Source: Aliitabrizicola sp041905595 (lineage in GTDB: Bacteria > Pseudomonadota > Alphaproteobacteria > Rhodobacterales > Rhodobacteraceae). Taken from it: DNA of 64,000 bases. Position numbers and translations under genes: made by a program. Shown here one piece after another: positions 36,690 through 44,435 of the stretch. Under the pieces are notes generated by a model. The model searched no databases, had not been told where the DNA came from, and saw nothing but the letters and a program-made list of their open reading frames with translations. The stretch lies in assembly GCA_041905595.1 (NCBI GenBank), contig JAYRKT010000009.1:1-64000 (forward strand). Direction: 5' to 3'. Numbering within the stretch: position 1 is the first letter of the stretch; each line of letters begins with the position of its first letter.

Positions 36690-38764
36690 TGCGCGGCCCT
36701 CAGATCGCTTCCCAGCCAGGGGGTGTCGCGCCCGACCTGAACCTTCGCCGCCGGAACACCCAGTTCCCGTGCCGTGCGGTGGCCCTGATAGACGGCATGG
36801 GCGATGGCCCCCGGCGCATTTGCGTCGCCGGTCAGGTGCAGCGAAGAGATCCCAGCAGCACCGAGGTCCGACGACTGTAGCGTCGCATGCAGTTCGGATC
36901 CGCCGAGCCGCTGTCCAACGATCATGAGCGACCGAGCCGCGATCTGGCGCGCGTCGCCGGTGAAGATCTGGGCCAATGCCAGCGTCTCGCCATCAAAGGC
37001 AGTGACGCGCTCCAGCGTCCGATAAGCGATGCCTCGCCTCTGGAACGAGGCATGCACCAGCGATTGCTCGTTCGTCATGATGCCCCAGGCGGCTGCAGCG
37101 CCAGCCGGGGTGATGTAGGTCACCGCATGCCCCTTTGCCGCCATCGCTTCGGCCACGGCAGACCCCATGTAGTAATTGTCATAGTCGAACACCGCGACCG
37201 GCCCCTCGACCTCGGCGCCGCGGGCGAGGTCGGTCGGAGTATAGACGCGCGGAGCCACCAGAAGGTCACCGGGCAATTCGCTGTCCCGGTAAAGGGCCGG
37301 GAGCCAACGTCCCCCGGTGGCGATCACCACATGGGCGGCGCCGAACTCCAGCACGTCACGGGCGGACAACAGGCTCTCCGGGTAAAGCGAGACATTGGCC
37401 ATCTGTCGCAACTGTCCCAGCCGGTACTCTGCCACGCGGTTCCACGCCTTCAGCCCCGGCAAGGCGGATTCGAAGCGCAGCCGCCCGCCGAAGTCCCGCT
37501 CGGCTTCGGCCAGCGCCACGCTGTAGCCGCGGCGGCCGAGGGTCAGCGCGGCCTCCAGCCCCGCTGGCCCTCCCCCGACGACCAGCACCTGTCCCTCGCT
37601 GTCGCGCCGCACGATCTCGGGGTGCCAGCCGCGTCGCCATTCCTCGCCGGCGGTCGGGTTCTGCGTGCAGCGGACCCAGACACCATCATGCCAACTCGAG
37701 ATGCAGATGTTGCAGCCGATGCATTCGCGGATGTCGGCCTCGCGCCCCTCATCGATCTTGTTCGGCAGGAACGGATCGGCGATCGAGGGCCTCGCGCCAC
37801 CGATGAAATCAAGCACTCCGCGCCGGATCATGGAGACCATGGTATCGGGAGACGTGAAGCGACCGACGCCGACCACCGGCTTGTCGGTGATCGTCTTGAC
37901 GAAATCCACAACCGGCTCGTGGCTGCCCTCGGGCGAATAGCGCGAGACGGCGCAGTCGGTCGGCGAGTAGTCCATCTTCAGGTCGAACAAGTCAGGGGCG
38001 TCTTTCAGATAGCCAATGACCTCGTGCCCCTCGCTTTCCGCGACGTCTGACGGTCTGGCGCGCAGTTCCTGCATCGACATCCGCAGGGCAACCGCGCAGC
38101 GCCCGCCGGTCGCTTCGCGCACGGCGTCGATCAGTTCCTCGGTGAAGCGGACGCGGTTCCTGACCGAGCCGCCATAGGCATCTGTGCGGCGGTTGTAATC
38201 GGAAAGCAGGAACTGATAGGGCAGATAGCCCATTCCGGCATAGATGTAGAGAATGTCAAACCCAGCGCGCTCGGCCCGAACGGCGGCCTCGGCGTGCCAG
38301 CGGATGACGTTGCGGATATCCTCGGCATCCATGACTCGCGGCCGCGCCGAGGTCATGAAGCCGGTATGTGTCGCCATCCAGGGCACCCCGGACGGCGAAA
38401 GGGCCGGCCAGCGCGTGCTCCGGTTCGCTGTCGCTGCGCCGCCATGCCAAAGTTCGACCCCAGCCAGCGCGCCGTGGGCATGCACCGCCTCTGTCATCAG
38501 TTGATGGGCCGGAATGTCGCTGTCGTCCCAGAGCGTGGCATAGGGAAAGGGATTGTCGTCGGACGAGGGATGGACGGAGCAGATCCCGGTGCAGACCGCC
38601 GCCCACCCACCTTCGGCCTTCATTCCGCGGAAAGCGGCCCGGGCGCGCGGGGCCGCATTGGTCATACCGCTGGCATGGGGCACCTGAAAGAAGCGGTTCT
38701 TCGCCAGCTTGGGCCCGATCCGGACGGGTTCGAACAACGGATCATAGCGCGGATTCCGGGGCAT
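36686..38764 (-). CDS. Trimethylamine-dehydrogenase-like flavoprotein (OYE + 4Fe-4S + FAD/NAD domains)
   Basis: The 692-residue product aligns end to end with trimethylamine dehydrogenase as I recall it: a flavin TIM barrel (1-340), 4Fe-4S ligands Cys348, Cys351, Cys354 and Cys366, and a C-terminal nucleotide-binding domain starting VLVVGGGPAGLEAALTLGRRG. Two changes stand out. The cysteine that carries the covalent 6-S-cysteinyl FMN is Ala31 (FFQVPHASGM), and the cage Tyr is Ile61; the cage Trp after the second cysteine pair (SSW) remains. It therefore probably oxidises a different N-methyl compound with non-covalent FMN, as in dimethylglycine or N-methylproline demethylases. Confidence 0.87.
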   Translation of the reverse strand: MPRNPRYDPLFEPVRIGPKLAKNRFFQVPHASGMTNAAPRARAAFRGMKAEGGWAAVCTGICSVHPSSDDNPFPYATLWDDSDIPAHQLMTEAVHAHGALAGVELWHGGAATANRSTRWPALSPSGVPWMATHTGFMTSARPRVMDAEDIRNVIRWHAEAAVRAERAGFDILYIYAGMGYLPYQFLLSDYNRRTDAYGGSVRNRVRFTEELIDAVREATGGRCAVALRMSMQELRARPSDVAESEGHEVIGYLKDAPDLFDLKMDYSPTDCAVSRYSPEGSHEPVVDFVKTITDKPVVGVGRFTSPDTMVSMIRRGVLDFIGGARPSIADPFLPNKIDEGREADIRECIGCNICISSWHDGVWVRCTQNPTAGEEWRRGWHPEIVRRDSEGQVLVVGGGPAGLEAALTLGRRGYSVALAEAERDFGGRLRFESALPGLKAWNRVAEYRLGQLRQMANVSLYPESLLSARDVLEFGAAHVVIATGGRWLPALYRDSELPGDLLVAPRVYTPTDLARGAEVEGPVAVFDYDNYYMGSAVAEAMAAKGHAVTYITPAGAAAAWGIMTNEQSLVHASFQRRGIAYRTLERVTAFDGETLALAQIFTGDARQIAARSLMIVGQRLGGSELHATLQSSDLGAAGISSLHLTGDANAPGAIAHAVYQGHRTARELGVPAAKVQVGRDTPWLGSDLRAAQ

Positions 38765-38774
38765 TGCCCTCTCC

Positions 38775-38875
38775 TTGTTGAACGTCTGTACAGTAAGACC
38801 TTACGGCCCGTCCGGTCAAGCGGCGAGAATTCCTGTTGAAACGACACGAGCCGTTGTTGCATGTTTGTTCAACAA
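38775..38875. promoter_or_regulatory. Divergent promoter region with two TTGTTG-N10 operator-like sites
   Basis: TTGTTG-N10-CAACAA lies at 38854-38875, in front of the CocE hydrolase, and the related TTGTTG-N10-CAGTAA at 38775-38796, in front of the flavoprotein. The 22-bp spacing and symmetry are typical of TetR-family operators. GTTCAACAAG occurs once facing each gene, immediately before each ribosome site. The BetI-like regulator encoded at 40896-41513 is the obvious candidate ligand. Confidence 0.5.
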
Positions 38876-38887
38876 GAGGAGGCAGGC

Positions 38888-40903
38888 ATGACGATACGAA
38901 CCGAGTTTCCCCATCCCGTCACGGTGACCGAAAACCTGTTCCTGCCCCTGCCAGACGGCACGCGCCTGGCCGCGAAGCTGTGGCTTCCAGAGGGCGCGGG
39001 CAAGGTTCCGGCGATTCTTGAATACCTGCCCTACCGCAAGCATGACGGCACGCGGACCCGCGACAACGGGTTGCACGAATACCTCGCCGGCCATGGCTAT
39101 GCCTGCATCCGCGTGGATATCCGCGGCACGGGTGAAAGCGAGGGGATCATCACCGACGAATATACGCCGCAAGAGCAGACCGACGGTTGCGACGTGATCG
39201 CCTGGATTGCCGCGCAGGATTGGTGCGATGGACAGGTCGCAATGATCGGCATCAGCTGGGGCGGGTTCAACGGGTTGCAGATCGCTGCCCTCCAGCCGTC
39301 CGCCCTGAAGACCATTATCACGGTCGGATCGACCGACGACCGCTATGCGACCGATATCCACTGGATCGGCGGTTGCCTGTCGAAGGACAATTTCGACTGG
39401 TCCTCGACCATGTTAGCCGGCAACGACCTGCCGCCCGACCCTGCCATCGTCGGCGAGCGCTGGCGCGAGATGTGGATGCAGCGCGCCGAGGCCAATACCC
39501 CATGGATCCTGACATGGCTCCAGCACCAGCGGCGCGACGACTACTGGAAGCAGGGGTCAGTCTGCGAAGATTTCTCGAAGATCTCCATTCCGGTCTATGC
39601 GGTGTCCGGTTGGGCCGACAACTATTCCGAAAGCGTTCCCCGCCTGCTTGCGGGCCTATCGGGGCCCCGGCTTGGCCTTGTAGGCCCCTGGGCGCATTCC
39701 TACCCGATGGACGTGACAGTCGGGCCCGCGATCGGCTGGCTGCAGGAGGTTGTCCGCTGGTGCGACCACTGGATGAAGGGGCGCGAAACCGGGATCATGC
39801 AGGAACCGATGTACCGGGTCTGGATGCAGGATGGGGTGGAACCACGCACCTGTTACACCGAGCGCAGCGGCCGGTGGGTGGGCGAGCCGTCATGGCCCTC
39901 TCCCAATATCGACATGCAGCGCCACCACCTGAATACGGGGGGCGTTCTGTCCCGCACCGTTGCGCCGGGCGCCGTGGCCAGCATCTGTTCGCCACTCTGG
40001 GTCGGGCAGGCTTCGGGCGAAATCGGACGCTACGGCGCGGATGCCGACTGGCCGACCGACCAGCGCGAGGATGACGGCGGCAGCCTGGTTTTCCTGTCGG
40101 AGCCGCTGACCGAACGGGTCGAAATCCTTGGCGCGCCGCTGGTCCATCTGCGATTCGCCAGCGACAAGCCGCAGGCACTGGTGGCCGCCCGGCTGAACGA
40201 CGTGCATCCAGACGGACGGTCGACACGGGTCGGGCTTGGCCTTTTGAACCTGACCCACCGCAAGAGCCATGAATTCCCCGAGCCGCTGGTTCCCGGCGAA
40301 TGGACCGAAGCGACTGTAGAGATGGACGATACCGCCTATATCTTCGAGGTCGGGCACCGGATCGCCGTCGCGCTGTCATCGACCTACTGGCCGGTCGCCT
40401 GGCCCTCGCCCGAACTCGCGACACTGAGCCTCCGCACCGGGGACAGCGCGCTGACCCTGCCCGTCCGTCCGCCCCGGTCAGAGGACGCAGCCCTGCGTCC
40501 CTTCGATCCACCGGAAGCTGCTCCGCAAACACCTCAAACTTATCATCCTGTCTCCGACGGACCGGCCCGGCGGATTGAACGCGACCTCCTGTCAGGCCGG
40601 ATGACCGTGGACTTCCCTCGATGGGTGTCGAGCGTCGAGATGCCGGATATCGGCCATGTGCAGAACAGCTGCGGACTTGCTCGGTTTGAGATTACCGATG
40701 GCGATCCGCTTTCAGCCACCGCGATCACCCGCTACCGTGTCGAGATCCAGCGGCGGGATTGTACCGCCGTCCATGAAAGCGAGGGGCGGATGACCTGCGA
40801 CGCGACGCATTTCCGGGTGGAGATGGACCTGACAATCCGCGAGAATGACACGGTCATCTTCACCCGCCACTGGGACGAGAAATTCGCGCGCGACCATGTC
40901 TGA
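38888..40903 (+). CDS. CocE/NonD family hydrolase (S15 alpha/beta hydrolase)
   Basis: The 671-residue enzyme has the nucleophile elbow GISWGG with Ser123, an acid in SGWADNYSES and the catalytic His in GPWAHSYP. The C-terminal jelly-roll of X-Pro dipeptidyl-peptidases (PepX_C) extends from about residue 345. Related enzymes cleave esters (cocaine esterase) or amides. AGAGGAGGCAGGC precedes the ATG at 38888. It is divergent from the methylated-amine genes and co-transcribed with a BetI-like repressor, so an ester or amide of a methylated amine is an attractive but untested substrate. Confidence 0.88.
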   Translation: MTIRTEFPHPVTVTENLFLPLPDGTRLAAKLWLPEGAGKVPAILEYLPYRKHDGTRTRDNGLHEYLAGHGYACIRVDIRGTGESEGIITDEYTPQEQTDGCDVIAWIAAQDWCDGQVAMIGISWGGFNGLQIAALQPSALKTIITVGSTDDRYATDIHWIGGCLSKDNFDWSSTMLAGNDLPPDPAIVGERWREMWMQRAEANTPWILTWLQHQRRDDYWKQGSVCEDFSKISIPVYAVSGWADNYSESVPRLLAGLSGPRLGLVGPWAHSYPMDVTVGPAIGWLQEVVRWCDHWMKGRETGIMQEPMYRVWMQDGVEPRTCYTERSGRWVGEPSWPSPNIDMQRHHLNTGGVLSRTVAPGAVASICSPLWVGQASGEIGRYGADADWPTDQREDDGGSLVFLSEPLTERVEILGAPLVHLRFASDKPQALVAARLNDVHPDGRSTRVGLGLLNLTHRKSHEFPEPLVPGEWTEATVEMDDTAYIFEVGHRIAVALSSTYWPVAWPSPELATLSLRTGDSALTLPVRPPRSEDAALRPFDPPEAAPQTPQTYHPVSDGPARRIERDLLSGRMTVDFPRWVSSVEMPDIGHVQNSCGLARFEITDGDPLSATAITRYRVEIQRRDCTAVHESEGRMTCDATHFRVEMDLTIRENDTVIFTRHWDEKFARDHV

Positions 40904-41513
40904 CCCGCTTTCTGCCCCCCGGCGCTTTCGTCGCTACCCAAGCGAGACGCGCGCCGCGATGCTGATCGAGGCCGGGCTGGCCTGTCTGGCAAAGGGGGGC
41001 ATCACAGCCTTTACGGTGGACAATATCTGCCGCGAGGCCAAGGCATCACGCGGGCTTATAGCCCACCACTTCGGATCGAAGGACGCACTGCTCGCCGCCG
41101 TCTACGCGACGATGTACGACCGGCTTATGGCGGTCATGGCGCCGGTCGATGCCGAGGCGCCGGATGTCGTCGCTTTGGTCGAGGCCAACCTTGCGCCTGA
41201 AATCTTCAACCCCGACAGCCTGAAGATCTGGCTCGCGCTCTGGGGCGAGATCGCAAACAACGCCGAACTGCGGGCGGTCCACCGCCAGCGCTATGTCGAG
41301 TTTCGCAATACGGTCGCCAAGGTCATTGCGGCGGAGGCCAATGCGAGGGGCCGGCAGGTGGATGCCGAAACCATCGCGGTTGCCTTTATCGCCTTGTCCG
41401 ATGGTCTCTGGCTGGAGCAGGGAATTGACGCAACCATGCTGTCGCGCGAGGCCGCACGCGCCAGTTGCTACGCCATGCTCGAGGCCCATCTCGGCCCGAT
41501 TGCCCGGCGCTAG
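40896..41513 (+). CDS. TetR family regulator, BetI-like
   Basis: The 205-residue product has an N-terminal TetR helix-turn-helix (residues about 12-60, RRYPSETRAAMLIEAGLACLAKGGITAFTVDNICREAKASRGLIAHHFGSKDALLAAVYATMYDRL) of the BetI type and the BetI-like C-terminal phrase IWLALWGEIANNAELRAVHRQRY. BetI represses choline/betaine genes. Its ATG lies 8 bases inside the CocE gene. The stop codon overlaps the stop of the convergent SulP gene. It probably controls the divergent amine cluster. Confidence 0.88.
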   Translation: MSDPLSAPRRFRRYPSETRAAMLIEAGLACLAKGGITAFTVDNICREAKASRGLIAHHFGSKDALLAAVYATMYDRLMAVMAPVDAEAPDVVALVEANLAPEIFNPDSLKIWLALWGEIANNAELRAVHRQRYVEFRNTVAKVIAAEANARGRQVDAETIAVAFIALSDGLWLEQGIDATMLSREAARASCYAMLEAHLGPIARR

Positions 41514-43210
41514 ACAACGCGCGTCGCCCGTTCCTGCGAAAGAGCTGCATCGACCGAGGCGGCATAGATCACATGCGGCGGCCTCAACCCGTGCGCGACC
41601 AGCGCATGGCGGTTGGCGCGCGAGGCGCCTGCCATGTAGAGGCGAACCCCGCGTTTGCCGGCCTTGCGGGCCAGCCCCTCGATCACGTTCGCCCCAGTCG
41701 AGTCGAGGAAGGGGACGGCGCTGAAATCGACGATCATCGCCTTGTAGCTGTCGGCAATGTTGTCGAGGACCGACCCGATCGAGGCTGCCGCACCGAAGAA
41801 GAATGCGCCCGAGATGCGGTAGACGACAATGCCCGGGTCCGAGGTCTGGCCGGGATCGAAGCTGCGGATCTGGTCTGCCTCGTCTTCGGCCACGAAGGGC
41901 GTGTGCTGTTCGACCGCCGTCGCCAGCGACATGCGGTGGATGAACAGGACCGAGCCGAGTGCGAAACCGACGACGATCGCCTCGGTCAGGTCGCGGAAGA
42001 TCGTCAGCAGGAAGGTGGCAAGGAACACCGCCGCATCGCCCCTGCCAGACCGGAATAGCGTTGCGATGGCCGGTTTCTCGATCATGTTCCAGCTGACCAC
42101 CGCCAGCACTCCGGCCAGCGCGGCCAGCGGGATGTAGGCGGCCAGCGGGGCCGCAACGAGCATGAACAGCAGCAGGAAGACCGCGTGCAGCATCCCCGCC
42201 ACCGGGCCCACGGCCCCCGCGCGTACGTTGGTGGCGGTGCGGGCGATGGTGCCGGTGACGCAAAAGCCGGTGAACAGGGCCGAGCCCATGTTGGCAAAGC
42301 CCTGCGCCACGAGTTCCGCGTTGGAGCGGTGGCGGCGACCTGTCATCCCATCGGCGACGACCGCCGAAAGCAGCGACTCGATCGCGCCGAGCAGGGTGAA
42401 GGACAGGGCGGCGGGCAGGACTTCGATGATCTTGGCCAGAGTGAAATCGGGCAGCGACGGCACCGGCAGACTGGACGGGATACCGCCGAATTTGGTTCCG
42501 ATGGTCGAGACGGGAAGTTGCAGCAGCGCCGTCGCTGCCGCACCAAGCGCCACGGCGATCAGCATTCCCGGCCAGTGTGGACGCCAGCGCTTCAGCCCGA
42601 CGATCACCGCCACCGTGCCAAGTGACAGCAGAACGGCGGCCGGAGTAACCGTGCCGCCGGCGGCCCAGAGGACCGGGATCTTCTGCATCAGGGGGCCCGG
42701 CTCGCCGCCCGGCAGGGTCAGGCCGAACAGTTCCTTGATCTGGCTTGCAAAGATGATGACCGCGATGCCGGCGGTGAATCCCACCGTCACCGGGAAGGGG
42801 ATGAACTTCACGAAGGTTCCAAGCCGCAGCCAACCGACCAGTGCCAGCAGGATGCCGGACAGGAAGGTTGCAAGGATCAGCCCGTCCATCCCATGCTGCG
42901 CCACCGTCGCCGCGACCAGAACGATGAAGGCCCCCGCCGGCCCGCCGATCTGGAACCGCGATCCGCCAAGCGCCGAGACGAGGAAGCCGCCGATGATCGA
43001 GGTGAAGAGTCCCTGCGCCGGGCTGGCGCCCGAGGCGATGGCGATGGCCATCGACAAAGGCAGGGCCACGATGGCGACTGTCAGGCCCGCCACGGCATCG
43101 GATTTCAGCTCGCGCAGCCCGTAGCCCTCGCGCAGGACGGTGACGAGCTTGGGGGTGTAGAGTTGAAGGAAACTCGGTCTTTGCAGGCTGGGTGTCGCAG
43201 AATGGGTCAT
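41510..43210 (-). CDS. SulP family anion permease with STAS domain
   Basis: The 566-residue inner-membrane protein has the SulP transmembrane core (about residues 25-420; GLTVAIVALPLSMAIAIASGASPAQGLFTSIIGGF, GGPAGAFIVLV) and a cytoplasmic C-terminal STAS domain (about 440-555) with VDFSAVPFLDSTGANVIEGLARK. The substrate may be sulfate, bicarbonate or a dicarboxylate; sequence does not tell. The ATG at 43210 is preferred because the longer frame to 43303 only overlaps the upstream XRE gene. It lies 34 bp behind that gene and is probably co-transcribed with it. Confidence 0.9.
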   Translation of the reverse strand: MTHSATPSLQRPSFLQLYTPKLVTVLREGYGLRELKSDAVAGLTVAIVALPLSMAIAIASGASPAQGLFTSIIGGFLVSALGGSRFQIGGPAGAFIVLVAATVAQHGMDGLILATFLSGILLALVGWLRLGTFVKFIPFPVTVGFTAGIAVIIFASQIKELFGLTLPGGEPGPLMQKIPVLWAAGGTVTPAAVLLSLGTVAVIVGLKRWRPHWPGMLIAVALGAAATALLQLPVSTIGTKFGGIPSSLPVPSLPDFTLAKIIEVLPAALSFTLLGAIESLLSAVVADGMTGRRHRSNAELVAQGFANMGSALFTGFCVTGTIARTATNVRAGAVGPVAGMLHAVFLLLFMLVAAPLAAYIPLAALAGVLAVVSWNMIEKPAIATLFRSGRGDAAVFLATFLLTIFRDLTEAIVVGFALGSVLFIHRMSLATAVEQHTPFVAEDEADQIRSFDPGQTSDPGIVVYRISGAFFFGAAASIGSVLDNIADSYKAMIVDFSAVPFLDSTGANVIEGLARKAGKRGVRLYMAGASRANRHALVAHGLRPPHVIYAASVDAALSQERATRVV

Positions 43211-43244
43211 CGCGGGCTCCGGAATGGAAAGGGACGGACGGGGC

Positions 43245-43511
43245 TTAGCCCGGCGGCGGTCCCTCGCCCGTTCGCAGCCTGACGCCCCGCCCGCCCGAGG
43301 CACTGGCGGCGCCTTCGCCGATCAGGTCGATCCCGGCTGCTTCGAGCGCGGTGACGACCTTGACAAGGCTGTCGACCACGCCGCGCACCTGCCCCTTGCT
43401 CGCCTCCATCCGCTGGATGGTCGGCAGGGAAAGGCCGGATAGCCGCGCCAGTTCCTTCTGGTCGATTCCCAGAAGTGCCCGTGCCGCCCTGATCTGCCCC
43501 GATGAGATCAC
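43245..43511 (-). CDS. Small XRE-family helix-turn-helix regulator
   Basis: The 88-residue product is nearly all one helix-turn-helix domain (ISSGQIRAARALLGIDQKELARLSGLSLPTIQRMEA) plus a short amphipathic tail (SLVKVVTALEAAGIDLIGEG). A GTG at 43511 with GAAGGA upstream gives the family's usual start; longer in-frame starts (for example ATG at 43586) would run into the palindrome at 43581-43613. It precedes the SulP gene by 34 bp, so it probably regulates itself and SulP. Confidence 0.78.
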   Translation of the reverse strand: MISSGQIRAARALLGIDQKELARLSGLSLPTIQRMEASKGQVRGVVDSLVKVVTALEAAGIDLIGEGAASASGGRGVRLRTGEGPPPG

Positions 43512-43580
43512 CGGATCGTTCCTTCGATGAATGCACGCGGCAAGCCTATGGACGAATGTATCAGAATGCAACTTCTGTGT

Positions 43581-43613
43581 ATGCATAGTGATGCTTAAAG
43601 CATCACTATGCAT
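43581..43613. promoter_or_regulatory. 33-bp near-perfect palindrome upstream of the XRE-SulP unit
   Basis: A 16-bp arm at 43581-43596 is the exact reverse complement of 43598-43613, with a single central A at 43597. Each arm contains ATGCATAGTGATGC. It lies 70-102 bp before the XRE start codon and about 100 bp before the LexA box of the divergent imuA gene. The length and symmetry suggest a high-affinity operator, probably for the XRE protein; there is no T run to make it a terminator. Confidence 0.6.
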
Positions 43614-43708
43614 GTGAAATCGTGGAGAAGTGATCCGATCCCGGTCAGCGCTGCTCTGCCTCTTCTGACCCCGCTTCTTGTTCCTCAAGGCGTCTCGCGG
43701 TATGAATA

Positions 43709-43723
43709 GAACAAAAGTAGAAC
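43709..43723 (+). promoter_or_regulatory. LexA (SOS) box of imuA-imuB-dnaE2
   Basis: GAAC-N7-GAAC, with the two GAAC at 43709-43712 and 43720-43723, matches the alphaproteobacterial LexA consensus. It ends 25 bp before the imuA ATG, where a LexA repressor would block transcription. Confidence 0.8.
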
Positions 43724-43748
43724 ATCCGAGTCGGGCCTTCTGTGCTGC

Positions 43749-44435
43749 ATGTCACGCCGATCCGCCTTCCTTCAGACCGACCGCCGCGCCGAACCTGCCG
43801 GAACGGCGGGCAAGGCCGTCTGCACCCTGTCGGAGGTCTTTGCCGGAACGGTGGGGGATGCCGGGGCGGTGGGTTTCGTGCTGTCGCAACTGCCGGGCGG
43901 GACGGCGCCCGTGCTCTGGATCCAGGACAGGCTGTCGCGCCGGGAAACTGGGCGGCCCTATCTGCCCGGCCTAGGGATATCGCGGCCGCTTCTGCTGATG
44001 GAAATCTCCCGCCCCGCGGATGTGCTGGCCGCGGCCGAGGAAGGCCTGCGCTGCAAGGCGCTCTCGGCGGTGGTGGCCGAGATCGTGGGCGATCCGCCCG
44101 CGCTCGACTTCACCGCGACCAAGCGCCTGGCCTTCCGGGCCGAGGCGGCGGGCCTGCCCTGCTGGCTGATCCGGCATGGCGGCACGGCCGATCTCAGCGC
44201 CGCGCGCGACCGCTGGCGCGTCGCCTCGCTGCCCTCGCTGCCCTTGGCGGACGATCCCGGCGCGCCCGGCGACCCGCGCTGGCGGGTGGAGCTGTTCCGC
44301 TCGCGCAGCAGGCAACCCGGCCTGTGGGTGGCCCATCATGACCGGGCGGCGCATCGTCTCGATCTGGTTCCCGCAGTTCCCGATGGAGCGGAAGCAGCGG
44401 CAGGACGACCGGCTGGGCAATTCGCTGCCGGATGA
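43749..44435 (+). CDS. imuA: ImuA, SOS mutagenesis accessory protein
   Basis: The 228-residue protein is a RecA/SulA-like partner of translesion synthesis: LSEVFAGTVGDAGAVGFVLSQLPGGTAPVLWIQD near the start, RPLLLMEISRPADVLAAAEEGLRC, and a basic C-terminal FRSRSRQPGLWVAHHD. It acts with ImuB and DnaE2 after DNA damage. No strong ribosome site precedes the ATG. Its 3' end overlaps imuB by 98 bases. A LexA box lies just upstream. Confidence 0.87.
   Translation: MSRRSAFLQTDRRAEPAGTAGKAVCTLSEVFAGTVGDAGAVGFVLSQLPGGTAPVLWIQDRLSRRETGRPYLPGLGISRPLLLMEISRPADVLAAAEEGLRCKALSAVVAEIVGDPPALDFTATKRLAFRAEAAGLPCWLIRHGGTADLSAARDRWRVASLPSLPLADDPGAPGDPRWRVELFRSRSRQPGLWVAHHDRAAHRLDLVPAVPDGAEAAAGRPAGQFAAG

Noticed and set aside
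41046..42833. 595-codon open frame on the minus strand
   Set aside because: Same strand as the SulP gene but another frame, and antisense to the TetR gene; low-complexity Arg/Gly/His translation.
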